This document shows positions 8,770 to 17,413 of a DNA stretch of 64,000 nucleotides, in pieces. Each line of letters starts with the position of its first letter. Positions within the stretch are counted from its first letter, which is position 1. The position numbers and the translations under genes are program-made. Location: NCBI GenBank assembly GCA_002363865.1, contig DEWY01000002.1, positions 186,001 to 250,000 on the forward strand. The letters run 5' to 3'. The notes under the pieces were generated by a model. It was not told where the DNA came from, made no database searches, and saw only the letters and a program-made list of their open reading frames with translations. Origin of the DNA: Caulobacteraceae bacterium UBA3198. Lineage in GTDB: Bacteria; Pseudomonadota; Alphaproteobacteria; Caulobacterales; Caulobacteraceae.

Positions 8770-8960
8770 GCATGAGCCGCAAGCCCGGCCGCGCCAATCT
8801 GTGGCGGACCTTCGCCGCCCCCCTGCTGATCCTGGGTGCGAGCCTGGTCGGGCTGGTCGCCGCCCTGGTGGCCAATGGCCCCGGGGACTGGATCTCTTGG
8901 TTTTCGCTCAGCGCGCCGCTGGTCGCTGTCGTCTGGGCCCGCCTGCGCCGCGCGCGTTAG
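8766..8960 (+). CDS. 64-aa two-helix membrane protein, PepSY partner
   Basis: An ATGA overlap with the end of the PepSY gene starts this 64-aa frame. After a basic N-terminus (MSMSRKPGRANLW) there are two hydrophobic segments at about 17-36 and 43-57 separated by GPGDWIS, and a basic C-terminus (RLRRAR). Translational coupling suggests it works with the PepSY protein. I do not know a named family for it, though short membrane proteins at this position recur in iron loci. Its stop codon overlaps that of convergent fbpC by 4 nt. Confidence 0.7.
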   Translation: MSMSRKPGRANLWRTFAAPLLILGASLVGLVAALVANGPGDWISWFSLSAPLVAVVWARLRRAR

Positions 8961-9991
8961 GCCTTGGTCGGAAAGACCCGCGCCAGATCAGGATCGATAT
9001 GCACCGTCACCGTCTGACCGGCTTCCGGGGCGGCCCCTGCGATGTGCGCATGGGCTCGCTGGCCGTCCGCCGTCAGCTGGACTTCATGATAGCCGCCGCC
9101 AAATCGCACCTGCGCCACATGGGCCGCCGCCCCCGCCCCCTCGGCGAGGCGCAAGCCCTCCGGCCGCACCATGACGACGGCCGCTCCATCAGCGGTGCCG
9201 GCCGCCGGGACGGTTCCGAACGGCGTGTGGGCCAGGCCCGCGCGCACCTGGACGGGGATCAGATTGACCTCGCCCAGCATCCGGGCGGCGTCCGGCGAGA
9301 CGGGATCGAGATAGCAGGCCCGCGGGGCGCCGGCCTGGATGATGCGGCCGCCATGCATCAGCACCAGATCGTCGGCCATCAACAGGGCCTCGCGGGCGTC
9401 ATGGGTGACCACCAGGACCGTGGCGCCGGCCGCCCGCAGGGCCTCGGTGAGCGAGAGGCGCACCTCGCCCTTCAGATGGGCGTCAAGACCGGAGAACGGC
9501 TCGTCCAGCAACAGGATCTGCGGCGCTCGCGCCAGCGCCCGGGCCAGCGCCACCCGCTGCTGCTCGCCCCCGGACAGGGCGTGAGGCCAGGCCCCGCCTC
9601 GGGTTCCCAGTTGGACGGCCTCCAGCATGGCCTGGGCGCGGGCGCGGCGCTGGCCGGCCGGGAGGCCGCGCAGGCCAAAGGCGACGTTCTGGAGGGCCGT
9701 CATATGTGGGAACAGCGCATAGTCCTGGAAGACCAGACCAATGCCGCGGTCCTCCGGCGCCACGGCCGCGCCGGCCCGGGACAGGGCTCGCCCGTCAGCC
9801 GTGATCTCCCCGCTGTCTGGGACCTCCAGGCCTGCGATCAGCCGCAGAAGCGTGCTCTTGCCGCACCCCGACGGGCCCAGCAGGCAGGTGATCTTGCCCC
9901 GGCGCAGGGTCAGGTCCGCAGCGATCACCGCGGACCGCGTCCCATAGGCCTTGGATACACCCTGGACGGTGAGGGCGACGGGGTCGCTCAT
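8957..9991 (-). CDS. fbpC: Fe(3+) ABC transporter ATP-binding protein
   Basis: A 344-aa ABC ATPase. The Walker A GPSGCGKST is at residues 39-47, Q-loop Gln at 89, signature LSGGEQQR at 139-146, Walker B ILLLDE at 159-164 and the switch His at 197. The C-terminal 110 residues form a TOBE/OB-like extension, as in FbpC and PotA-type importers. It powers ferric iron import through FbpB. It is the third gene of an fbpABC operon and overlaps fbpB by 4 nt. Sulfate, thiosulfate or polyamine transport is less likely, because the binding protein is of the iron type. Confidence 0.88.
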   Translation of the reverse strand: MSDPVALTVQGVSKAYGTRSAVIAADLTLRRGKITCLLGPSGCGKSTLLRLIAGLEVPDSGEITADGRALSRAGAAVAPEDRGIGLVFQDYALFPHMTALQNVAFGLRGLPAGQRRARAQAMLEAVQLGTRGGAWPHALSGGEQQRVALARALARAPQILLLDEPFSGLDAHLKGEVRLSLTEALRAAGATVLVVTHDAREALLMADDLVLMHGGRIIQAGAPRACYLDPVSPDAARMLGEVNLIPVQVRAGLAHTPFGTVPAAGTADGAAVVMVRPEGLRLAEGAGAAAHVAQVRFGGGYHEVQLTADGQRAHAHIAGAAPEAGQTVTVHIDPDLARVFPTKA

Positions 9992-11571
9992 GCGGAATCT
10001 CCAGGGCGGGAGGCGGCGATCTTGCGGGTCAGCCAGATCACCGCCGGCAGGGCGATCAGGACGATCAGCAGGGCTGGCCAGCCGGCCTGGGCCAGGCGCT
10101 CGTCCCGGGCGTAGTTGTCGGCGATGACCGCCAGGGTGTCGAAGTTGAAGGGCCGCAGGATCAGCGTCGCCGGCAGCTCCTTGAGGATGTCGATGAACAC
10201 CACCAGGCCTGCGGTCAAAAGGGCGCCTCGGGCGATGGGCAGCTGGACGCTCCAGGCCGCTCCGGCGGGGCTGCGCCCCAGGCTTCGGGCGGCCTGGACC
10301 ATGGAGGGCGTGACCCGGGAGAGGCCGGCGTCAATGGGCTCCAGGGCCGCGGCCATCAGCCGGGCGGCATAGGCGTAGATCAGCATGATGAGGCCCGCCC
10401 CGAATCCTTGCGCGGCGCCGGGCGCCAGGCGCCAGACCAGGGCGGCCGGGACCAGCAGGCCAATGGCCATGACCGCGCCCGGCGTCGCATAGCCCAGGCT
10501 GGCCAGCCTCGCCAGGTGCGGGACCCTGGCCGCCCCCAGCGCCAGGGCGGTGGCCAGGGCCACAGTGACGACCGCACCGGCCGTGGCCAGGGTCAGCGAA
10601 TGGGCGCCCGCCTCGATCAGACGGGGCCAGTCTGGGCTGACCGGCAGGAAGGCGATCACCAGCCAGGCGGCCGGCAGCAGCAGGCCAAGGGTGATCAGGG
10701 CCATGCAGAACACCCCAGCCGCCACCCCGGCGGGTCGAGACAGGGTCGTCACCGGCAAGGGGCGCCAGCGGGCGTTGGCGCTCTCATAGCCCCGTCCTCC
10801 CCGTCCCCAGCGTTCGATCCACAGCAGCAGGGCCGCGGCGCCCAGCAGCGGCAGGGCGAACTGCGCCGCCGAGGTCAGTGAGCCGAACACGAACCAGGCC
10901 CGCACCACGCCGGTGGTGAGCGTCTGGACGCTGAGGAACTGGACGGCGCCGTAGTCGGCCAGGGTCTCCATCACCGCGAGCGCCACGCCCGCCGCCAGGG
11001 CCGGACGGGCCAGCGGCATCGCCACCCGCAGGAAGGCCTGGGCCGGCGTGCAGCCCAGGGCGCGAGCGGCCTCCAGGGCATGCGCCGACTGGTTCACGAA
11101 GGCCGCGCGCATGGCGAGATAGACGTAAGGGTAGAAGGCGCAGGTCAGGACGAAGGCCGCCCCGGGAATGGTGCGCATCTCGAACGGCAGGTCGAAGCCC
11201 AGGGCTGCGCGCATCCACATCCGCAGGTCGCCGGCCACGTCGAAGAGGTCGGCATAGGCATAGGCCACCGCAAAGGCCGGCGCGGCCAGCGGCAGGGCGA
11301 GCGCCCAGGCGAAGATGTCCCGGCCAGGAAACCGATGCATCACCACCAGCCAGGCGGCCAGGGAGCCCAGGGCGCCGGTGGCCAGAGCCACCAGCAGAGC
11401 CAGGATCCCGGACGTCGCGGCGTAGCGGGCGATGTCCCTCGCCGGAATGGCCGCGGTCTCTCCGGTCAGCGCCGCGGCGACCACGCCGGCCAGGGGCAGG
11501 ATGGCGACCACCGCCGCCAACCCCGCCAGCAGGCTGAGCAGTCCCGGCCGCCCCAGGCTGCGCCGGCTCAA
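9988..11571 (-). CDS. fbpB: Fe(3+) ABC transporter permease, fused double unit
   Basis: A 527-aa membrane protein with about 12 helices in two homologous BPD_transp_1 halves. Each half carries an EAA loop that contacts the ATPase: EAARALGCTPAQAFLRVAMP near residue 190, and QAARSLGRSPAGAAWSVQLP near 440. The fused two-unit architecture is that of FbpB/SfuB iron permeases. It sits between fbpA (11 nt gap) and fbpC (4-nt overlap), so one inner membrane ferric-iron importer is encoded as an operon. Confidence 0.9.
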   Translation of the reverse strand: MSRRSLGRPGLLSLLAGLAAVVAILPLAGVVAAALTGETAAIPARDIARYAATSGILALLVALATGALGSLAAWLVVMHRFPGRDIFAWALALPLAAPAFAVAYAYADLFDVAGDLRMWMRAALGFDLPFEMRTIPGAAFVLTCAFYPYVYLAMRAAFVNQSAHALEAARALGCTPAQAFLRVAMPLARPALAAGVALAVMETLADYGAVQFLSVQTLTTGVVRAWFVFGSLTSAAQFALPLLGAAALLLWIERWGRGGRGYESANARWRPLPVTTLSRPAGVAAGVFCMALITLGLLLPAAWLVIAFLPVSPDWPRLIEAGAHSLTLATAGAVVTVALATALALGAARVPHLARLASLGYATPGAVMAIGLLVPAALVWRLAPGAAQGFGAGLIMLIYAYAARLMAAALEPIDAGLSRVTPSMVQAARSLGRSPAGAAWSVQLPIARGALLTAGLVVFIDILKELPATLILRPFNFDTLAVIADNYARDERLAQAGWPALLIVLIALPAVIWLTRKIAASRPGDSA

Positions 11572-11582
11572 GACTGGCGCAG

Positions 11583-12641
11583 TTATCGCCAGCCCGCCGC
11601 GGTCATCAGGGCCTGGGCCTCAGCCTGACGCGGCCCATAGGTCGCCACCGGCATCGGGTGGGCGGCGAAGTCGGCATAGGCGGCGGTGGGCTCCGGCGCG
11701 GCCACGCCGGGGCTGGCGGGATATTCGCCATTTTCCTGCGAGACCAGGGTCTGGGCTTCCGCAGAGGCCAGGAACTCCAGCAGCCGGATGGCCGCCTCGC
11801 GATGGGGGGCGTTGGCCGCCACGCCGGCGCCGGAGACGTTCACATGCGCTCCCTGCCCGTCCAGGGACGGGAAGGCCAGCTTGACCTTCTCAGTGACCGC
11901 CCGGTCGCCGGCGTCGTCACCTGCGGCCATGCGGATGTAATAATAGCTGTTGGTCAGCGCGATCTGACAGACCCCGGCGTCCACGGCGCGGATCTGGTCG
12001 CGGTCGCCGCCTTCCGGCTGGCGGGCCAGGTTGGCCACGATCCCGCGGGCCCACTCAGCGGTCTTCTCCGGCCCCCAGGCCTCGATCAGGGCGCCGACCA
12101 GGGACAGGTTGTAGATATTGTCCGAAGACCGGACGCAGAGCTGGCCACGGAACCGGGGGCTGGCGATGTCCTCATAGGAGGCGATCTCCGCGGGCTGCAC
12201 CTTTGCCGCGTCATAGGCCACGACGCGAGCCCGGCGCTGGAAGCCGAACCAGCGCCCCTCCGGCTCACGGAGGTTCTCCGGAATGGCGGCGTTCAGCGCC
12301 TCGGACTGGACCGGCGACAGCAGGCCGGCCTCCTGCGCGCGCCAAAGCGCGCCCGCGTCGGCGGCCACGAAGACGTCCGCCGGGCTGGCCGCGCCCTCGC
12401 TCTGCATCCGCGCGATCAGTTGCGGCGCGGAACCTTCGATGGTGTTGACCTTGATGCCCGTGGCCTCGGTGAACTGCTCATAGAGCTTCTGGTCCACATC
12501 GTAGTGGCGGGCGCTGTAGACGTTCACCTCACCGGCCGCGGCGGCGTCCTCAGCAGCAGGCTCGCTGGCCGGGCTGCAGGCGGCAAGCGACAGGATGGCG
12601 GCGAGGCCGGCGAAGACGGTCAGGCGTGGGGTCACGGACAT
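11583..12641 (-). CDS. fbpA: Fe(3+) ABC transporter substrate-binding lipoprotein
   Basis: The start at 12641 is chosen because AGAGGAG precedes it and a lipoprotein signal peptide follows (ILSLAAC lipobox, Cys about residue 21). The longer reading would add an unlikely Arg-rich leader. This gives 352 aa. After an acidic linker the mature protein opens with VNVYSARHYDVDQKLYEQF, the classic FbpA/FutA opening. NSYYYIRMAAGD later in the chain supplies the tyrosine pair that binds ferric iron in this family. It is a periplasmic, lipid-anchored binding protein delivering Fe(3+) to FbpBC. A Fur-like box lies 33 nt upstream. Confidence 0.92.
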   Translation of the reverse strand: MSVTPRLTVFAGLAAILSLAACSPASEPAAEDAAAAGEVNVYSARHYDVDQKLYEQFTEATGIKVNTIEGSAPQLIARMQSEGAASPADVFVAADAGALWRAQEAGLLSPVQSEALNAAIPENLREPEGRWFGFQRRARVVAYDAAKVQPAEIASYEDIASPRFRGQLCVRSSDNIYNLSLVGALIEAWGPEKTAEWARGIVANLARQPEGGDRDQIRAVDAGVCQIALTNSYYYIRMAAGDDAGDRAVTEKVKLAFPSLDGQGAHVNVSGAGVAANAPHREAAIRLLEFLASAEAQTLVSQENGEYPASPGVAAPEPTAAYADFAAHPMPVATYGPRQAEAQALMTAAGWR

Positions 12642-12673
12642 GGCTCCTCTGATCGGTCCCAGACTTAGAGACA

Positions 12674-12689
12674 TTGAGAACCCGTCGCA
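12674..12689 (-). promoter_or_regulatory. Putative Fur box before fbpABC
   Basis: On the minus strand this reads TGCGA-ACCCG complement-TCTCAA, i.e. TGCGA-N5-TCTCAA, flanked by AT and A. It is the best inverted repeat of the three copies in this island and ends 33 nt before the fbpA start. Iron-dependent repression is inferred from motif and gene function. The site also lies 75 nt upstream of divergent chrA. Confidence 0.55.
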
Positions 12690-12763
12690 ATGATCCGCGG
12701 CGTCCGGCTCTCGTGCGGCGGCGGATTTTCCCTTAGTGGTCCGGCGAGCTCCGGAGCGCCCAG

Positions 12764-14155
12764 ATGATCTCTGACGAACCACGACAGGCGCCGCCGGAAC
12801 CGGTCCCCTTCTCTGAGGCCCTGCGGGTCTGGGCCCGGATCGCCGCCCTCTCCTTCGGCGGCCCCGCCGGACAGATCGCGGTGATGCACAGGATCCTGGT
12901 GGAGGAGAAGCGCTGGCTGGGCGAGCGTCGATTCCTGCATGCGCTGAACTATTGCATGCTGCTGCCAGGCCCCGAGGCCCAGCAGCTGACCATCTATATC
13001 GGCTGGCTGATGCACCGCACCCTGGGCGGACTGACCGCCGGTCTCCTGTTCATCCGGCCGGGCTTCCTGGCGATCATGGGCCTCAGCATCCTCTATCTGA
13101 CCTTGGGGGGTGTCGGGCCGGTGGCGGCGATCTTCTTCGGGCTGAAGGCGGCCGTCCTGGTGATCGTCGTCCAGGCGATGCTGAGGATCGGCGGCCGCGC
13201 CCTGCGCAACCGCACGCTGGCGGCGGTGGCGGCCGCAGCCTTCATCGCCATCGCCGTGTTCGGCGCGCCCTTCCCGCTGATCATATTCGCCGCCGGCCTG
13301 ATCGGCTTCTTCGGGGCCCGGGCCGGACTCCCCGCCTTTTCGATCAGCGCCGGACATGGCGGCGCGACAGGGGCGGGCTTAGCCGACAGCGAGACCGTAC
13401 TGGGCGACACCAGTCCCAAGCACACCCAGCCCAACCTCGCCTGGGCGCTGCGGGTCGCCGGGGTGATCCTGGTGCTCTGGCTGACGCCGGTCCTGACCCT
13501 CGGCCTGACCCTGGGATGGGACAACACCTTCACCCAGATCGCCGTCTTCTTCAGCAAGATGGCCGTGGTCACCTTTGGCGGCGCCTATGCGGTCCTGGCC
13601 TATGTGGCGCAGGAGGCGGTGCAGACCTATGGCTGGCTGCGCCCGGGGGAGATGCTGGACGGGCTGGCCCTGGCCGAAACAACCCCTGGCCCCCTGATCA
13701 TGGTCACCCAGTTCGTGGGATTCCTGGGCGCGGCGCGCGGCGCCACGGGGCTGGATCCGCTGTGGGCCGGCGTCCTGGGCGGGGTGCTGACCACCTGGGT
13801 CACCTTCACCCCCTGCTTCCTCTGGATCTTCCTGGGCGCGCCGTTCGTCGAAGCCCTGCGAGGCGCCCGCGCCCTCAACGCCGCCCTGGGAGCCATCACG
13901 GCGGCGGTGGTCGGGGTGATCCTGAACCTCGCCCTCTGGTTCGCCCTGCACGTCCTGTTCGCCGACATCAGAGAGATCGGCGGGGCCGGGCTTGCGCTGC
14001 AGGTTCCGGTCCTTGGCTCCCTGAATCTGGCCAGCCTGCTTCTGACGGCGGCCGCGGCGGTGGCGGCCTTCGGCTTCAGGGTGGGCGTTCTGCCGCTGCT
14101 GCTGGGGTGCTCCGCCGCCGGACTGGCCCTCTACGGCGGGGGACTTCTGTCCTGA
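12764..14155 (+). CDS. chrA: Chromate efflux transporter, two-domain ChrA
   Basis: A 463-aa membrane protein with two CHR domains. The first half carries LSFGGPAGQIAVMH and, downstream, YCMLLPGPEAQQL. The second repeats the pattern as VVTFGGAYAVLAYVAQ and LAETTPGPLIMVTQFVGF. The FGG and PGP motifs are those of the CHR family, which exports chromate from the cytoplasm. About 10-12 helices are predicted, and the length fits the long bidomain class. GGAG lies 7 nt before the ATG. It is divergent from fbpA. Chromate as substrate is family knowledge, not shown here. Confidence 0.9.
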   Translation: MISDEPRQAPPEPVPFSEALRVWARIAALSFGGPAGQIAVMHRILVEEKRWLGERRFLHALNYCMLLPGPEAQQLTIYIGWLMHRTLGGLTAGLLFIRPGFLAIMGLSILYLTLGGVGPVAAIFFGLKAAVLVIVVQAMLRIGGRALRNRTLAAVAAAAFIAIAVFGAPFPLIIFAAGLIGFFGARAGLPAFSISAGHGGATGAGLADSETVLGDTSPKHTQPNLAWALRVAGVILVLWLTPVLTLGLTLGWDNTFTQIAVFFSKMAVVTFGGAYAVLAYVAQEAVQTYGWLRPGEMLDGLALAETTPGPLIMVTQFVGFLGAARGATGLDPLWAGVLGGVLTTWVTFTPCFLWIFLGAPFVEALRGARALNAALGAITAAVVGVILNLALWFALHVLFADIREIGGAGLALQVPVLGSLNLASLLLTAAAAVAAFGFRVGVLPLLLGCSAAGLALYGGGLLS

Positions 14156-14163
14156 GCCGATCA

Positions 14164-14175
14164 GTGCAATTGCAC
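14164..14175. repeat. 12-bp perfect palindrome after chrA
   Basis: GTGCAATTGCAC lies 9 nt after the chrA stop and 34 nt before the DUF983 gene, followed by CAAAA. It could be an operator for the downstream gene or a short hairpin; nothing decides between these. Confidence 0.35.
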
Positions 14176-14208
14176 CAAAAGCGGCCGGACTGCTAAGACA
14201 GGCCCATC

Positions 14209-14634
14209 ATGAAAAACGCCGATCACCCCTCCAGTCTCAGCGCCGGCCTGCGTTGCCGCTGCCCCAATTGCGGTCAGGGCAAGCTGTTCAAGGGCTACCT
14301 GACCCTGGCCGAAGGCTGCGACCAGTGCGGCCTGGACTACAGCTTCGCCGACCCGGCCGACGGCCCGGCCTTCTTCGTGATGACCGGGGTGGGGATCGTG
14401 GTCACCACGCTCTGGGCCATCTGGGCGGTGATGGCCCAACCGCCGATCTGGGCGCAGATGGCCGTGGCCTTCCCGGCCATGATCGGCGGGTGCCTGGGCA
14501 GCCTGCGGCCGGTGAAGGCCTGGCTGGTGGCTGAGCAGTTCGTGCACAAGGCCGGCGACGCCGAATTCGACAGCGTCGGCAAGCACGGCGAGGGCGGTTT
14601 CACCTGGGATCGCCGCAAGGCCTCCGAGGGCTAA
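14209..14634 (+). CDS. DUF983 zinc-ribbon membrane protein
   Basis: A 141-aa protein of the DUF983 family. The N-terminus holds a zinc ribbon with C18-x2-C21 and C37-x2-C40 (CPNCG, CDQCG), then FADPADGPAFFV, and two hydrophobic helices at about 55-76 and 84-103. The family is widespread in alphaproteobacteria and often lies near cytochrome oxidase assembly genes; its function is not established. It follows chrA by 53 nt, with no assembly genes nearby. Confidence 0.85.
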   Translation: MKNADHPSSLSAGLRCRCPNCGQGKLFKGYLTLAEGCDQCGLDYSFADPADGPAFFVMTGVGIVVTTLWAIWAVMAQPPIWAQMAVAFPAMIGGCLGSLRPVKAWLVAEQFVHKAGDAEFDSVGKHGEGGFTWDRRKASEG

Positions 14635-14687
14635 ATCCCCGCGCGCCATTAACCTGCTGTTTGGCAAAACGCGCCACGGCTCTCCCC

Positions 14688-14888
14688 ATGGGGAGAGATG
14701 ATTTGACCTTGGAAGACCGGTTCAAGTCGGCGGTGCGCCGCGCCTATGGCGCTGCCGGCGTGCGGCTCCAGGAGCATCACGCCGACTCCCTGGCCAGCGT
14801 TTACGCCAACTGGGCCCAGGGCGCCGACGAGGGCGTGGTGGCCCGCGTCGAACGCGCCCTGGCGGCGTCGCTTGGGGTCCGCGCCTAA
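14688..14888 (+). CDS. Small conserved-looking hypothetical protein
   Basis: The frame can start at ATG 14688 (66 aa), at TTG 14703 behind GGGGAGAG, or at an upstream TTG at 14661; I report the ATG. The protein is soluble and helical, with no cysteines or signal peptide. I recognise no family. It lies between the DUF983 gene and a convergent frameshifted gene. Confidence 0.5.
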   Translation: MGRDDLTLEDRFKSAVRRAYGAAGVRLQEHHADSLASVYANWAQGADEGVVARVERALAASLGVRA

Positions 14889-14903
14889 GTTGACGCGCCG
14901 CGC

Positions 14904-15079
14904 TCAGCGATCGCCGCGGTCGTCCTGCCCCGGCTTGACCTTGGTCTTGGCGTCCTGCCGCTGATCGGCGGCCAGGGACCGGCCTACATCGACAACAGTC
15001 CGAACCGCCCTTCGTCGTCGCGGCGCACATAGCGCTTGTCGCCGGGGGTGGGCTCGATGAGTTCTCGCTTGCTGGTCAT
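14904..15079 (-). pseudogene. Frameshifted small conserved protein
   Basis: Translation from the ATG at 15079, 7 nt after a good AAGGAG, reads MTSKRELIEPTPGDKRYVRR and then stops at 14984-14986 after 31 residues. In the neighbouring frame the text continues as VDVGRSLAADQRQDAKTKVK plus a Gly/Asp/Arg tail to a stop at 14904. From memory, both halves belong to one small alphaproteobacterial protein type of about 58 residues (GDKRYVRRD then DVGRSLAADRR then GQGDRGD). A one-base loss near 15005-15015 would explain the break. It may be a true mutation or a sequencing error. Confidence 0.65.
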
Positions 15080-15108
15080 GGTAGGTCTCCTTCCTGCCAG
15101 ACGAATCC

Positions 15109-15675
15109 TCAAGGCGCCGACGAAGTTCCCACCCGTCCCGGCGTCGCCAGGATTTCCACCTCGCCGGCATAGCCCATGGCCCGGACCGCGGCGATCTCCG
15201 CCTCAACCTCGGGCACCGGCAGGGCCGTCTGGCGGCTGAACATGTAGATCTTCGCAAAGCCCGGCTCGGCGGAGACGAACCACTGGCCATCCGGCGCATG
15301 GGCGATGACCCGGTAGGTGCGGCTGGGGCGGAACGGTCCGAAGCGGTAGCGGACGGCAAGCTCGGCGTTCTGGCCTGGATCCTGGATTTCGCCCACGCCG
15401 GAGATGGTCCGCTCGCGGCCGTCGGGGCCGCCCTGGCGGCAGGCGTCAGTGACGGCGATCTCTCCTCGCTCAGTCCGGCCATAGGTCGTTGTTGCGAATT
15501 CGCAGCCGCGGGTCAGGCTGGTGGGGGTTCTGGCCTGCTCGTACCAGACGCCGGAATAGAAGCCCTCGACGGAAAGCGGCCCGGCGGTCGGCGGATCAGC
15601 CGCCTGGCTGGGTCCCGCCAGGGCGAGGACAGACAGACCGGCCAGGGCGGCGGCGGATATCGACAGCTTCGACAC
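15109..15675 (-). CDS. Exported lipocalin
   Basis: The GTG at 15675 is preferred, because AAGGAG lies 7 nt upstream and a signal peptide follows (MSKLSISAAALAGLSVLALA, cleavage near QA-A). This gives 188 aa. The lipocalin opening GVWYE with the invariant Gly-x-Trp is at residues 42-46. Later features fit a bacterial Blc-like lipocalin (RYRFGPFRPSRTYRVIAHAP and WFVSAEPGFAKIYMFSR). Such proteins bind small hydrophobic ligands in the periplasm or at the outer membrane. No lipobox is present, so it is not a lipoprotein like E. coli Blc. Confidence 0.85.
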   Translation of the reverse strand: MSKLSISAAALAGLSVLALAGPSQAADPPTAGPLSVEGFYSGVWYEQARTPTSLTRGCEFATTTYGRTERGEIAVTDACRQGGPDGRERTISGVGEIQDPGQNAELAVRYRFGPFRPSRTYRVIAHAPDGQWFVSAEPGFAKIYMFSRQTALPVPEVEAEIAAVRAMGYAGEVEILATPGRVGTSSAP

Positions 15676-15781
15676 GGCAAGGCTCCTTGAGATCGCGGGC
15701 GCCCTGAAGGTACGGCGCGGCGCCCGCTGCGGCTTCACGCCCCCCGTGCGTCCCGTGCCGCGACCCGCTAAAGGATGGGCG

Positions 15782-17413
15782 ATGCTGCGGATCTCCGAAC
15801 TCAAGCTGCCCCTGGACCACGACGCCGGCGCCCTGCCCGCAGCCATCGCCGCGCGGCTGGGGGTGACCGAGGGCGACATCACCACCTGGTCGGTGTGGAA
15901 GCGGGCCCATGACGCCCGGCGCAAGTCGGCGATTCTCAAGGTCTATATTGTCGACGTCGAGGTCCGGGATGAAGAGGCGGTGCGCGCCCGCATTGCTGAT
16001 GACCCGCACATTCGCCCGACCCCGGATACCAGCTACCGCCATGTGGCCAAGGCGCCGCCGGCTGGGCGCCTGCGCCCCGTGGTCATCGGCGCTGGCCCTT
16101 GCGGGCTGTTCGCCGGCCTGATCCTGGCCGAGATGGGCTTCCGGCCCATCATCCTCGACCGCGGCAAGGTGGTGCGGGAGCGGACCAAGGACACCTGGGG
16201 CCTCTGGCGGCGCAGCGAGCTGAATCCGGAGTCCAACGTCCAGTACGGCGAGGGCGGAGCTGGCACGTTCTCCGACGGCAAGCTCTACAGCCAGATCAAG
16301 GATCCGCGCTTCCTGGGCCGCAAGGTGCTGACCGAGTTCGTCGCCGCCGGCGCGCCGCCTGAGATCCTCACCGAGGCCCACCCCCATATCGGCACCTTCC
16401 GCCTGGTGACCATGGTGGAGTCCCTGCGCGCCAAGATCGAGGCCCTGGGTGGGGAGTACCGGTTCCAGCACCGGGTGACCGATTTCGAATTCGACCGCGG
16501 GTCAGACGGCGGAAGGCGGATGCGCGGGGTCCACCTGCACACCGGCGAGTTCCTGGAGGCCGACCAAGTGATCCTGGCCATCGGCCACTCCTCGCGAGAC
16601 ACCTTTCAGGCGCTTTACGACCAGGGCGTCCACGTCGAGGCCAAGCCCTTCTCCATCGGCTTCCGGATCGAGCACCCCCAATCCTGGATCGACCAGGCCA
16701 TGTTCGGCCCCTGCGCCGGCCATCCTCACCTGGGGGCGGCAGCCTATTCCCTCTCCCACCCCTGCGCCAACGGCCGGACGGTCTATTCCTTCTGCATGTG
16801 TCCGGGGGGAACGGTGGTGGCGGCGGCCTCGGAACCCGGCCGGCTGGTCACCAACGGCATGAGCCAGTATTCGCGCAATGAGCGGAACGCCAACGCAGGC
16901 TTCGTGGTCGGGATCACCCCGGCCGACTATCCCAGCGACCATCCCCTGGCGGGCGTCGAGCTTCAGCGCGACCTGGAGGCCCGGGCCTTCGTCGCCGGCG
17001 GCCGGGACTATTTCGCGCCCGGCCAGCGGCTCGCCGACTTCATGGCCGGCCAGGCGTCGACCGACCTGGGACCGGTGATCCCCAGCTATCGTCCCGGCGT
17101 TCGCCCCACCGATCTCGCGCCGCTGATGCCCGACTATGTGATCGAGGCCATGCGCGAGGCCCTGCCGGTCTTCGGCCGCAAGATCCCCCGCTATGACGAC
17201 CCTGACGCTCTGCTGACCGGGGTCGAGACCCGCACCTCTTCGCCCGTGCGGATTACTCGCGGCGCGGACTTCCAGAGCCTGAACGTGCGCGGCCTCTACC
17301 CGGCCGGCGAAGGGGCCGGCTATGCCGGCGGCATCTTCTCGGCCGCCGTCGATGGCATCAAGGTGGCCGAGGCCATCGCCCGCGCCATGGCCAGCGACAC
17401 CGCGGCGGCCTGA
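15782..17413 (+). CDS. FAD-dependent oxidoreductase (COG2509 type)
   Basis: A 543-aa flavoprotein started at the ATG at 15782. An N-terminal RNA-binding-like domain of about 90 residues precedes a Rossmann FAD-binding motif (VVIGAGPCGLFAGLILAEMG, about residue 101). The segment GEGGAGTFSDGKLYSQIKDP is characteristic of this family of uncharacterised dehydrogenases. The C-terminus carries the FAD-closing GLYPAGEGAGYAGGI. The reaction is unknown. It is divergent from the lipocalin and stands alone. Confidence 0.85.
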   Translation: MLRISELKLPLDHDAGALPAAIAARLGVTEGDITTWSVWKRAHDARRKSAILKVYIVDVEVRDEEAVRARIADDPHIRPTPDTSYRHVAKAPPAGRLRPVVIGAGPCGLFAGLILAEMGFRPIILDRGKVVRERTKDTWGLWRRSELNPESNVQYGEGGAGTFSDGKLYSQIKDPRFLGRKVLTEFVAAGAPPEILTEAHPHIGTFRLVTMVESLRAKIEALGGEYRFQHRVTDFEFDRGSDGGRRMRGVHLHTGEFLEADQVILAIGHSSRDTFQALYDQGVHVEAKPFSIGFRIEHPQSWIDQAMFGPCAGHPHLGAAAYSLSHPCANGRTVYSFCMCPGGTVVAAASEPGRLVTNGMSQYSRNERNANAGFVVGITPADYPSDHPLAGVELQRDLEARAFVAGGRDYFAPGQRLADFMAGQASTDLGPVIPSYRPGVRPTDLAPLMPDYVIEAMREALPVFGRKIPRYDDPDALLTGVETRTSSPVRITRGADFQSLNVRGLYPAGEGAGYAGGIFSAAVDGIKVAEAIARAMASDTAAA

